Shown piece after piece: positions 28,546-35,070 of a DNA stretch of 35,070 nucleotides. How positions within the stretch are numbered: position 1 is the stretch's first letter; each line of letters starts with the position of its first letter. The notes beneath the pieces are model-generated. The model made no database searches. It was given only the letters and a program-made list of their open reading frames with translations, and had not been told where the DNA came from. The position numbers and the translations under genes are program-made. Source of the stretch: Catellatospora sp. KI3 (GTDB taxonomy: Bacteria; Actinomycetota; Actinomycetes; Mycobacteriales; Micromonosporaceae); NCBI RefSeq assembly GCF_029948125.1, contig NZ_JASAMB010000040.1, forward strand, positions 1 to 35,070, written 5' to 3'.

Positions 28546-29379
28546 ATGGCTGCGGTGGTGCGGGTGGCGGTGATCGTGCTGCTCGTCCTCGCGCTCCTGC
28601 TGGGCGCGGTATGGGCCCTGCAGCGCCGCCTCATCTACCTGCCCGACCGCGCCTCGCCCGGCCCCGCCGGACGCACCCTGCCCGGCGCCCGGGACGTGGA
28701 GCTCACCACCTCTGACGGTCTGCGCCTGACGGCGTGGCTGGTGCCGCCGACCGGCCCCGACCGCGACATCGCGGTGCTGTACGCGCCCGGCAACGGCGGC
28801 AACCGGGCCGGGCGCGCCCCGCTGGCCGCCGCGCTGGCAGCCCAGGGGTTGACGGTGCTGCTGCTCGACTACCGCGGCTACGGCGGCAACCCGGGCAGCC
28901 CGGATGAGGAGAAACTGGCCCGCGACGCGCGTGCCGCGCGGGCGCACCTGGTGACCGTCGAAGGCGCCGACCCGCAGCGGCTGATCTACTTCGGAGAGAG
29001 CCTGGGCTGCGCGGTGGCCACGGAGATGGCGGTGGAACTGCCGCCGGGCGGGCTGCTGCTGCGCTCGCCGTTCACCGACCTGGCGGCGACCGCCGCCGAG
29101 CACTACCCGTTCCTGCCGGTACGGCTGCTGCTGCGCGACCGCTTCCCGGTCGCCGAGCAGATCGCCCAGGTCAGCGTGCCTACGGCGGTCGTCTACGGCA
29201 GCCGCGACACCGTGGTGCCCACCCGGCAGAGTGAGCTGGTGGCGGCCCGCGCGGGCGGGACGGTCGAGGTCACCGTCGTCGCCGGCGCCGATCACAACGA
29301 CCCGGACCTGTTCGACGGACCGCAGGTCGTCGCCGCCGTCACCCGCCTGGCCGACCGCATCGACCACGCCACCCGCTGA
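28546..29379 (+). CDS. Membrane-anchored alpha/beta hydrolase
   Basis: The 277-residue protein begins with one hydrophobic segment (about residues 4-24), which anchors it or acts as a signal. The catalytic nucleophile is S152 in GESLG (150-154). The acid is Asp in YGSRDTVVP and the His is in AGADHND, near the C-terminus. YAPGNGGN earlier in the fold is the oxyanion region. The closest type is the BEM46/ABHD13-like group, whose substrate is mostly unknown. The protein should face outside the membrane if the N-terminus stays in the cytoplasm. The gene has its own leaderless promoter after the helD terminator and ends before a long palindrome. Confidence 0.9.
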   Translation: MAAVVRVAVIVLLVLALLLGAVWALQRRLIYLPDRASPGPAGRTLPGARDVELTTSDGLRLTAWLVPPTGPDRDIAVLYAPGNGGNRAGRAPLAAALAAQGLTVLLLDYRGYGGNPGSPDEEKLARDARAARAHLVTVEGADPQRLIYFGESLGCAVATEMAVELPPGGLLLRSPFTDLAATAAEHYPFLPVRLLLRDRFPVAEQIAQVSVPTAVVYGSRDTVVPTRQSELVAARAGGTVEVTVVAGADHNDPDLFDGPQVVAAVTRLADRIDHATR

Positions 29380-29420
29380 CCACCCGCCGACCCGGCACCG
29401 CCCTGCGCCGTCACGCCCCG

Positions 29421-29495
29421 CTTTCAACGACGTTGGCCTGTCTCAGCGAACGAATCGAGATCATTTTCGATGAGATAGGCCAGCGCTTATGAAAG
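29421..29495. repeat. Long imperfect palindrome between convergent genes
   Basis: CTTTCA (29421-29426) pairs with TGAAAG (29490-29495), TGGCCTgTCTCA (29434-29445) with TGAGAtAGGCCA (29471-29482), and inner ATCGA (29454-29458) with TCGAT (29467-29471). It lies between the 3' ends of the hydrolase and iron-binding protein genes, so it probably terminates both. Its AT-rich centre and six-base ends also recall a small inverted-repeat element. Confidence 0.65.
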
Positions 29496-29540
29496 ACGGG
29501 ACGGGGCGGGGCGGGTCCGGGGGAGGCTGGGCGGGGTGGG

Positions 29541-30551
29541 TCAGGCGAGTTTTCTGGCCGCCTGCAGGGCGGTGGCGAGGGTCTCCAGGAGCGGGGCGGC
29601 GCCGGCGTACGAGAAGCGCGGCTCGCTCAGCCACGGGGTGATCTGACCCGCCTTGACCGCGGGCAGCCCCGCCCAGGTCGGCTTGGCGGCCAGGTCGGAC
29701 GGCTGCAGGGTGCCGGAGCGCGAGTCCAACAGCAGCACGTCGGCGGCGTACTTGCCCGCCTTCTCCCAGCTCAGGCTCTCGAAGAAGCCGCCCTCGACAT
29801 TGTCGGGCTTGACGAAGGTCACGCCCAGCGACTCGAAGTAGGTCAGGTCGGCGGCCGAGCTCGGCGTGGAGACGTAGAACAGGTCGGCGCTGCCGGAGCA
29901 GGCCATGACCTTGAGGCCGCCGTTGGCCTTGGCGGCGGCGCGGATGGCCTCGGCGGCGGTGTCGAAGCGCTTCTTGGCGTCGGCGACCGGGGCGGCGTCG
30001 AGGTCGGCGCCCAGGGAGGCGGCGAAGGCGGCGTACCGCTCGATGATCTTCTGCAGGTCGGTGCCGATCATGTTGAACGCCACGCTCGGCGCGAGCTGCG
30101 CGATCTTGTCCTTGGCCTCGTCCGGGACGTACCAGAGGGCGTCCTTGACGTAGGTGTTGGTGACCAGCAGCTCGGGGTTGAGCGCGGCGTACTTCTCGAC
30201 GTTGAACTCGCCCCAGGCGTTGCCCAGCACGGTCAGCTCCTTGACCGGCAGGTTGCCCGCCTGCGGGTCGGCCGAGCCGTCCTTGAGCACCGTCGGCCCG
30301 AACACGCCGGCGACCTTGACGCCGAAGTCGTGCAGGGCGGCCGCCGTACCCGTGAAGGCCACGATGCGGGTGGGCGCCACGTCCTTGGTGACCTTGACGC
30401 CGCGGTCGTCGGTGAACGCCCACGGTCCGGCGGGGGTCGCGGTGGCGGCCGGGGTGTCGGTGCCGCCGCAGGCGGCGAGTGCGGCGCCGAGACCGGCCAG
30501 GCCGGCGGCGCCGAGGAAGCCGCGACGGGTCAGGTTCGTGGGACGTGCCAT
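29541..30551 (-). CDS. Iron-siderophore ABC transporter substrate-binding lipoprotein
   Basis: The protein has 336 residues. The N-terminus combines a twin-arginine motif (TRRGFLG, R9-R10) with a lipobox LAAC at C28, so it is probably a Tat-exported lipoprotein. The mature part has the FecB/FhuD-type fold: DVAPTRIVAFTGTAAALHDFGV at the start, a long central helix, and LPAVKAGQITPW near the end. It binds a ferric siderophore or haem-like ligand; which one is unclear. It is divergent from the two permease genes. One iron box lies between them, so the whole locus should be induced by iron starvation. The ATG is supported by GAAGG on the minus strand. Confidence 0.92.
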   Translation of the reverse strand: MARPTNLTRRGFLGAAGLAGLGAALAACGGTDTPAATATPAGPWAFTDDRGVKVTKDVAPTRIVAFTGTAAALHDFGVKVAGVFGPTVLKDGSADPQAGNLPVKELTVLGNAWGEFNVEKYAALNPELLVTNTYVKDALWYVPDEAKDKIAQLAPSVAFNMIGTDLQKIIERYAAFAASLGADLDAAPVADAKKRFDTAAEAIRAAAKANGGLKVMACSGSADLFYVSTPSSAADLTYFESLGVTFVKPDNVEGGFFESLSWEKAGKYAADVLLLDSRSGTLQPSDLAAKPTWAGLPAVKAGQITPWLSEPRFSYAGAAPLLETLATALQAARKLA

Positions 30552-30607
30552 GATGGTGCCTTCTTTCGGGGGTACGGCTGAGCTGCTTCCCGCCGAGCGG
30601 GCTGCGG

Positions 30608-30626
30608 TGAGGGTAGGCTAACCTAA
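30608..30626. promoter_or_regulatory. DtxR/IdeR iron box over divergent promoters
   Basis: TGAGGGTAGGCTAACCTAA matches the 19-base iron-box consensus TTAGGTTAGSCTAACCTAA at 17 positions. On the plus strand TAACCT (30619-30624) is six bases before the ATG at 30631 and lies inside the box, so bound iron-loaded repressor would cover the -10. The minus strand carries TAGGTT-type sequence toward the binding protein gene. Confidence 0.88.
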
Positions 30627-30630
30627 GCCC

Positions 30631-31668
30631 ATGCCCCCGGCTGAACCACCCCTCGCATCTCCAGTCCCACCTGCACGGACGCACCCCATCCCGCGTGCCG
30701 CGGGTCTGCTCGCCGCCGCGCTGCTGCTGGCCGCCGTCGCCGCCGCCAGCCTGGCGCTGGGCACCAAGCAGGTCCCGCTCGCCGACGTCTGGACCGGCCT
30801 GCTCCACCCCGACGGCCGCGAGAACCACGTCATCGTGCACGACCTGCGCCTGCCCCGTACGCTGCTCGGCCTGCTCGTCGGCGCGGCCCTGGGCCTGGCG
30901 GGCAGCGTCATGCAGGCGCTGACCCGCAACCCGCTGGCCGACCCCGGCCTGCTCGGCGTCAACGCGGGCGCGGCCGCCGCCGTGGTCAGCGCCGCCAGCT
31001 TCCTCGGCCTGCGCTCGCTGTCGGGCTACCTCTGGTTCGCCCTGCTCGGCGCCGCGGTCGTCAGCGCGATCGTGTACGCCCTCGGCGGCGGCCGCCACGC
31101 CACCCCCGTCCGCCTGGCCCTGGCCGGCACCGCCCTCACCGCCGCGCTCACCGGCTACGTCAGCGCGGTGATCCTGCTGGACAGCGCCGCGCTGGACATC
31201 ATGCGCTTCTGGACGGTCGGCTCACTGGCCTCGGCCAACCGCGACGTGCTCGGCCAGGTCGCGCCGATCCTGCTCGCGGGCATCGTGCTGGCGCTGCTGC
31301 TGGCCGCCCCGCTCAACGCCCTGGCACTGGGCGACGACGCCGCCCGCGCGCTGGGCGCCCGCACCGACCGCACCCGCGCCCTGGCCCTGATCGCGATCAC
31401 GCTGCTGTGCGGGTCGGCCACCGCCGCCTGTGGGCCGATCGTGTTCCTGGGCCTGCTCGCCCCGCACCTGGTCCGCCCACTCAGCGGCCCCGACCTGCGC
31501 TGGCTGCTGCCGTACGCCGCGCTGCTCGCCCCCGCGCTGCTGCTGGCGGCCGACGTGCTGGGCCGGATCGCGGCCCGCCCCTCGGAGCTGCAGGCCGGGA
31601 TCACCGTCGCGGTGCTGGGCGCGCCCGTGTTCGTCGCGCTGGTCCGCCGCCGGACGGTGCAGCGGTGA
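30631..31668 (+). CDS. FecCD-family iron-siderophore ABC permease
   Basis: This 345-residue permease of the FecCD/BtuC type has about ten hydrophobic segments. Family marks are LPRTLLGLLVGAALGLAGSVMQALTRNPLADPGLLG in the N-terminal half, GDDAARALGARTDRTR at the coupling loop, and GPIVFLGLLAPHLVRPLSGPD in the C-terminal half. It builds one half of the channel for iron-siderophore uptake with the second permease, which begins inside its last four bases. The ATG has no SD and sits six bases after a -10 box embedded in the iron box. It is the first gene of a three-gene operon. Confidence 0.94.
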   Translation: MPPAEPPLASPVPPARTHPIPRAAGLLAAALLLAAVAAASLALGTKQVPLADVWTGLLHPDGRENHVIVHDLRLPRTLLGLLVGAALGLAGSVMQALTRNPLADPGLLGVNAGAAAAVVSAASFLGLRSLSGYLWFALLGAAVVSAIVYALGGGRHATPVRLALAGTALTAALTGYVSAVILLDSAALDIMRFWTVGSLASANRDVLGQVAPILLAGIVLALLLAAPLNALALGDDAARALGARTDRTRALALIAITLLCGSATAACGPIVFLGLLAPHLVRPLSGPDLRWLLPYAALLAPALLLAADVLGRIAARPSELQAGITVAVLGAPVFVALVRRRTVQR

Positions 31669-32702
31669 GCGCCGGCCGCACCGTGCTGCGCGGCGGTGCC
31701 CTGTCGCTGCGCACGCCCACCCGTGCCCTGGTCGCGGGCCTCATCGTGGCGCTGGCCGTGCTCGCGCTGGCGGTCTGGCTGATCGGCTTCGGCGACTTCC
31801 CGATGTCGCCGCCGGACGTGGTCGAGGTGCTGCTGGGCGAGGGCACCCCGGCGCAGCGGTTCATCGTGACCGAGCTGCGGCTGCCGCGCGTGGCCGTGGC
31901 GCTGCTGGTCGGCGTCGCGCTCGGGCTGGCCGGGGCGGTGTTCCAGAGCGTCACCCGCAACCCGCTGGGCAGCCCCGACGTGGTCGGCTTCGGCTTCGGC
32001 TCGGCCACCGGCGCGCTGGTGGCGATCGTGCTGGTCAACGCCGGGGCCGTCGGCACCAGCATCGGCGCCGCCGCCGGCGGCCTGCTGGCCGGGCTCGCGG
32101 TGTGGCTGCTGGCCTGGCGGCGCGGCAGCAGCGGCCAGCGCATCGTGCTGGTCGGCATCGGCATCGCCGCCGCACTGAACTCCGTCAACAACTACCTGCT
32201 CACCCGGGCCGAGTTCTTCGACGCCACGCGCGCCACGGTATGGCTCACCGGCTCGCTCAACGGCCGCGACGCCGCCCACGTATGGCCGCTGCTCGCGGCG
32301 GTGCTGGCGCTGGCGCCCGTGGTCCTGCTCGGCGGCCGCGCCCTGCGCGCCCTCGAACTCGGCGACGACGCCGCCCGAGCGCTGGGCATCCACGCCGACC
32401 GCACCCGCCTGGTCCAGCTCGCCGCGGCGGTGCTGCTCACCGCGGCCGCCACCGCGGCGGCGGGCCCGATCGCGTTCGTGGCGCTGACCGCGCCCCAGCT
32501 CGCCCGGCGCGTCACCGCCGCGCCCGGCCCCAACCTGCTGCCCGCCGCACTGGTCGGGGCCGGGCTGGTGCTGGCCGCCGACGGCGCCGCCCAGCACGCG
32601 TTCGGCGGCACCCAACTGCCGGTCGGCGTGCTCACGGGCCTGCTCGGCGGCGTCTACCTCGTCTGGCTGCTGTACCAGCAGCGCCGGGCCGGCCGCATAT
32701 GA
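31665..32702 (+). CDS. FecCD-family iron-siderophore ABC permease, second subunit
   Basis: This 345-residue protein is the partner of the preceding permease, also of the BtuC/FecD type. LPRVAVALLVGVALGLAGAVFQSVTRNPLGSPDVVG and GDDAARALGIHADRTR match the same family positions, and GPIAFVALTAPQLARR corresponds to the C-terminal channel segment. The GTG start overlaps the stop of the upstream gene (GTGA at 31665-31668), and the next gene starts inside its own last bases (ATGA at 32699). Translation of all three genes is therefore coupled. Two different permeases suggest a heterodimeric channel. Confidence 0.94.
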   Translation: MSAGRTVLRGGALSLRTPTRALVAGLIVALAVLALAVWLIGFGDFPMSPPDVVEVLLGEGTPAQRFIVTELRLPRVAVALLVGVALGLAGAVFQSVTRNPLGSPDVVGFGFGSATGALVAIVLVNAGAVGTSIGAAAGGLLAGLAVWLLAWRRGSSGQRIVLVGIGIAAALNSVNNYLLTRAEFFDATRATVWLTGSLNGRDAAHVWPLLAAVLALAPVVLLGGRALRALELGDDAARALGIHADRTRLVQLAAAVLLTAAATAAAGPIAFVALTAPQLARRVTAAPGPNLLPAALVGAGLVLAADGAAQHAFGGTQLPVGVLTGLLGGVYLVWLLYQQRRAGRI

Positions 32703-33520
32703 CCACCCACCCCAGTCCCTCCGCCCCCCAGGAGCAGACCGTGACCAGGCTGACCGCCGACGACCTCACCCTCGCCTACGACGGGCGCGTGGTCGCCACC
32801 GGGCTGAGCGTGTCCATCCCCGACGGCTCGTTCACCATCATCGTGGGCCCGAACGCGTGCGGGAAGTCGACGCTGCTGCGCGCGCTGTCCCGCCTGCTGC
32901 GCCCGGTCAAGGGGCAGGTGCACCTGGACGGGCAGGCGATCTCGTCGCTGCCCACGCGCGAGGTCGCCCGGCGGCTGGGCCTGCTGCCGCAGTCGTCCAT
33001 CGCCCCGGACGGCATCACGGTGGCCGACCTGGTCGCGCGCGGCCGGTACCCGCACCAGGGCCTGCTGCGCCAGTGGTCGCGCGAGGACGAGCGGATCGTC
33101 ACCGAGGCGATGGCCGCCACCGGCGTGGCCGACCTGTCCGACCGGGCCGTCGACGAGCTGTCCGGCGGCCAGCGGCAGCGGGTCTGGATCGCGATGGCGC
33201 TGGCCCAGCAGACGCCGCTGCTGCTGCTGGACGAGCCGACCACGTTCCTGGACATCGCGCACCAGATCGAGGTGCTGGAGCTGTGCCGCACGCTGCAGCA
33301 GCAGGGGCGCACGCTGGTGGCGGTGCTGCACGACCTGAACCAGGCCGCCCGCTACGCCACGCACCTGATCGCGATGCGGGGCGGCTCGGTCGTGGCGGAG
33401 GGCGCGCCCGGTGACGTGGTCACGCCGGAGCTGGTCGAGCAGGTGTTCGGGCTGCCGTGCCGGATCATCGAGGACCCGGAGACCGGTACGCCGCTGGTCG
33501 TGCCGCGTGTCGTTCGGTAG
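32699..33520 (+). CDS. Iron-siderophore ABC transporter ATP-binding protein
   Basis: This ABC ATPase of the FepC/FecE type has 273 residues from the ATG at 32699. Walker A is GPNACGKST (50-58), the Q-loop LLPQSS, the signature LSGGQRQR, Walker B LLLLDEPTTFLD, and the H-switch VLHDLNQA. It powers the two permeases encoded just upstream. The start is ambiguous: the ATG overlaps the preceding stop (ATGA). A GTG at 32741 has a good SD (AGGAG, six bases away) and aligns with the usual family beginning TRLTADDLTLAY, and would give 259 residues. Expression follows the iron box at 30608. Confidence 0.95.
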   Translation: MTTHPSPSAPQEQTVTRLTADDLTLAYDGRVVATGLSVSIPDGSFTIIVGPNACGKSTLLRALSRLLRPVKGQVHLDGQAISSLPTREVARRLGLLPQSSIAPDGITVADLVARGRYPHQGLLRQWSREDERIVTEAMAATGVADLSDRAVDELSGGQRQRVWIAMALAQQTPLLLLDEPTTFLDIAHQIEVLELCRTLQQQGRTLVAVLHDLNQAARYATHLIAMRGGSVVAEGAPGDVVTPELVEQVFGLPCRIIEDPETGTPLVVPRVVR

Positions 33521-33611
33521 ACACAGCGTCCGGTAGAGACAGCTGACGGGACGCGCCGGGCTCTGGTCCGGCGCGTCCCGCTGCGGGCACCCCCTACCGG
33601 GACACCCGAGA

Positions 33612-33658
33612 AGGCCGGGCACCTGCCACTCCCCCAAGCAGGCGGTGGTGCCCGGCCT
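33612..33658. terminator. Bidirectional terminator hairpin
   Basis: AGGCCGGGCACC (33612-33623) pairs perfectly with GGTGCCCGGCCT (33647-33658), and inside it CCTGC pairs with GCAGG. It sits between the convergent iron importer operon and the beta-glucosidase gene. Confidence 0.88.
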
Positions 33659-33663
33659 CTGCC

Positions 33664-35055
33664 TTACTCGAGGCCGTTGCGGCCGATCACTTCGGCGTAC
33701 CAGCGGGCGCTGTCCTTGACGGTGCGCCGCTGGGTGTCGTAGTCGACCCGGACGATGCCGAAGCGCTTGCCGTACCCGTAGCCCCACTCGTAGTTGTCCA
33801 TGAGCGACCAGGCGAGGTATCCGCGCAGGTCGGCACCCTCGGACAGGGCCGCGTGCACGGCCCGCAGGTGCCCCTCCAGGAACCCGATCCGATCGGTGTC
33901 GTGCACCCGGCCGTCCTCCACGACGTCCGCGTACGCGGCCCCGTTCTCGGTGATCATCAGCGGGGTGTCGGGGTAGTCCGTGGCGAGCCGCATGAGCAGC
34001 TCGTACAGGCCCGACGGGTCGACCGGCCAGTCCATGTCGGTGACCGGGTGCGGCTGGCGCACCTCTTCGATGCCCTCGCTGCCGGGGTTGGTCAGCCCGG
34101 CGGTGGCGCCGATCTTCGCCCGGACCAGCGCGGGCTGGTAGTAGTTCACCCCGAGCAGGTCGATCGGCGAGGCGATGACCGCGTCGTCGCCCGGCTTGAT
34201 CACGTGCGCGGCCCCGAACCGGTCGAACAGCGCCCGCATGTCGTCGGGGTAGTAGCCGCGCAGCACCGGGTCCAGGAAGATCCGGTTCTGCAGGCCGTCG
34301 ATGTGCCGGGCGGCCGCCTGGTCGTGCGGGTCGGCCGGGTTCAGCGGCCGGACCGAGGTCATGTTCAGCGTCAGCGACACCTCCCGCGCGCCGCCGGCCC
34401 GCAGGGCGCGCACGCCCAGGCCGTGGGCGAGCAGCAGGTGGTGCAGCGCCTCGAACGACGCCTTGGCGTCCTGGCGGCCCGGGGCGTGGATGCCCGAGGC
34501 GTAGCCGAGGAACGCCGAGCACCACGGCTCGTTGAGCGTGGTCCAGGTCGCGACCCGGTCGCCGAGCTTGGCCACCATGGCGGCGGCCAGGTCGGCGAAG
34601 TAGTACGCGGTGTCGCGGTTGGTCCAGCCGCCCCGGTCCTCCAGCACCTGCGGCAGGTCCCAGTGGTACAGGGTGGCCATCGGCGAGATGCCCTTGGCCA
34701 GCAGCTCGTCGACGAGGCGGTCGTAGAAGTCCAGGCCGCGGCCGTTGACCGGGCCGGAGCCGTCGGGCTTGATCCGCGGCCAGGCGACCGAGAACCGGTA
34801 GGTGCCCAGGCCGAGCTCGGCCATGATCGCCACGTCGTCGCGGTACCGGTGGTAGTGGTCGCAGGCCACGTCACCCGTGTGCCCCTCGAACACCTTGCCC
34901 GGAGTGCGGGAGAAGGTGTCCCAGATGCTCGGAGTGCGGCCGTCGTCGCTGGCGGCGCCTTCGATCTGGTAGGAGGCCGTGGCCGCGCCCCACCGGAAGC
35001 CCTGCGGGAACCGCAGGGCAGTACCGGTGAGCTGGTCTGGTGCTACGGCGGTCAC
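33664..35055 (-). CDS. GH1 family beta-glucosidase
   Basis: This 463-residue (beta/alpha)8 glycoside hydrolase of family 1 opens with the family signature FPQGFRWGAATASYQIEGA. The acid/base is E176 in TTLNEPW, the nucleophile E370 in MITENGA, and the late aglycone/glycone-site segment is AWSLMDNYEWGYGYGKRFG. It hydrolyses beta-linked glucosides such as cellobiose, retaining the anomeric configuration. No signal peptide is seen, so it acts in the cytoplasm on imported disaccharides. The GTG start has an AGGAG about ten bases upstream at the very edge of the window. Upstream promoter and sugar-importer genes, if any, lie outside the window, so its regulation cannot be judged. Confidence 0.97.
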   Translation of the reverse strand: MTAVAPDQLTGTALRFPQGFRWGAATASYQIEGAASDDGRTPSIWDTFSRTPGKVFEGHTGDVACDHYHRYRDDVAIMAELGLGTYRFSVAWPRIKPDGSGPVNGRGLDFYDRLVDELLAKGISPMATLYHWDLPQVLEDRGGWTNRDTAYYFADLAAAMVAKLGDRVATWTTLNEPWCSAFLGYASGIHAPGRQDAKASFEALHHLLLAHGLGVRALRAGGAREVSLTLNMTSVRPLNPADPHDQAAARHIDGLQNRIFLDPVLRGYYPDDMRALFDRFGAAHVIKPGDDAVIASPIDLLGVNYYQPALVRAKIGATAGLTNPGSEGIEEVRQPHPVTDMDWPVDPSGLYELLMRLATDYPDTPLMITENGAAYADVVEDGRVHDTDRIGFLEGHLRAVHAALSEGADLRGYLAWSLMDNYEWGYGYGKRFGIVRVDYDTQRRTVKDSARWYAEVIGRNGLE

Positions 35056-35070
35056 GACTTCACCGCTCCT

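Overview
The DNA is very GC-rich, codons end mostly in G or C, and GTG and TTG starts are common. Many genes begin with no Shine-Dalgarno (SD) sequence, six bases after a TANNNT-type -10 box. With a DtxR/IdeR-type iron box and an actinobacterial HelD, this points to an actinomycete chromosome, possibly of the Micromonosporaceae (family placement is inference). I see no phage genes, insertion sequences, CRISPR arrays, tRNA or rRNA. The window looks like ordinary chromosome with unusually rich intergenic palindromes and 5' regulatory elements.

Layout. 1-306 holds degenerate palindromic repeats and a CCCAG-type pentanucleotide tract. 307-5563: a YciO homologue, a MarR regulator with its DHA2-type MFS exporter, a small antibiotic-biosynthesis-monooxygenase (ABM) protein and a second MFS exporter. 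5615-8261: a FIST sensor protein and a GAF-GGDEF diguanylate cyclase, co-transcribed with one base between them. 8513-12501: a geranylgeranyl-reductase-like flavoprotein, divergent from an iron-sulfur photolyase/cryptochrome (PhrB type) and a phytoene-desaturase-like flavoprotein. This looks like a light or isoprenoid module. 12537-16253: cobalamin-dependent methionine synthase behind a leader that fits an S-adenosylhomocysteine (SAH) riboswitch. 16325-17336: a polytopic membrane protein whose ribosome binding site and ATG are buried in a hairpin. 17462-19971: a polar amino-acid ABC importer. 19998-23178: GrpB-family protein, small membrane protein, aldo/keto reductase and an aminoglycoside-adenylyltransferase-like protein. 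23658-25970: a secreted protein with a glycine-rich domain, Ig-like repeats and a choice-of-anchor P-like C-terminus. 26123-29379: HelD and a membrane-anchored alpha/beta hydrolase. 29541-33520: an iron-siderophore ABC importer, divergent around one iron box. 33664-35055: a GH1 beta-glucosidase.

The most noteworthy signals are regulatory. They are the SAH riboswitch with an explicit anti-SD switch, the start-codon-occluding hairpin before the membrane protein, ten promoters with an exact six-base -10 to start-codon spacing, and three kinds of intergenic palindromes. Two of these palindrome families have copies far apart in the window. Metabolically the window combines drug efflux, c-di-GMP signalling, light response, methyl-cycle metabolism and nutrient import. 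Most modules look independent of each other.
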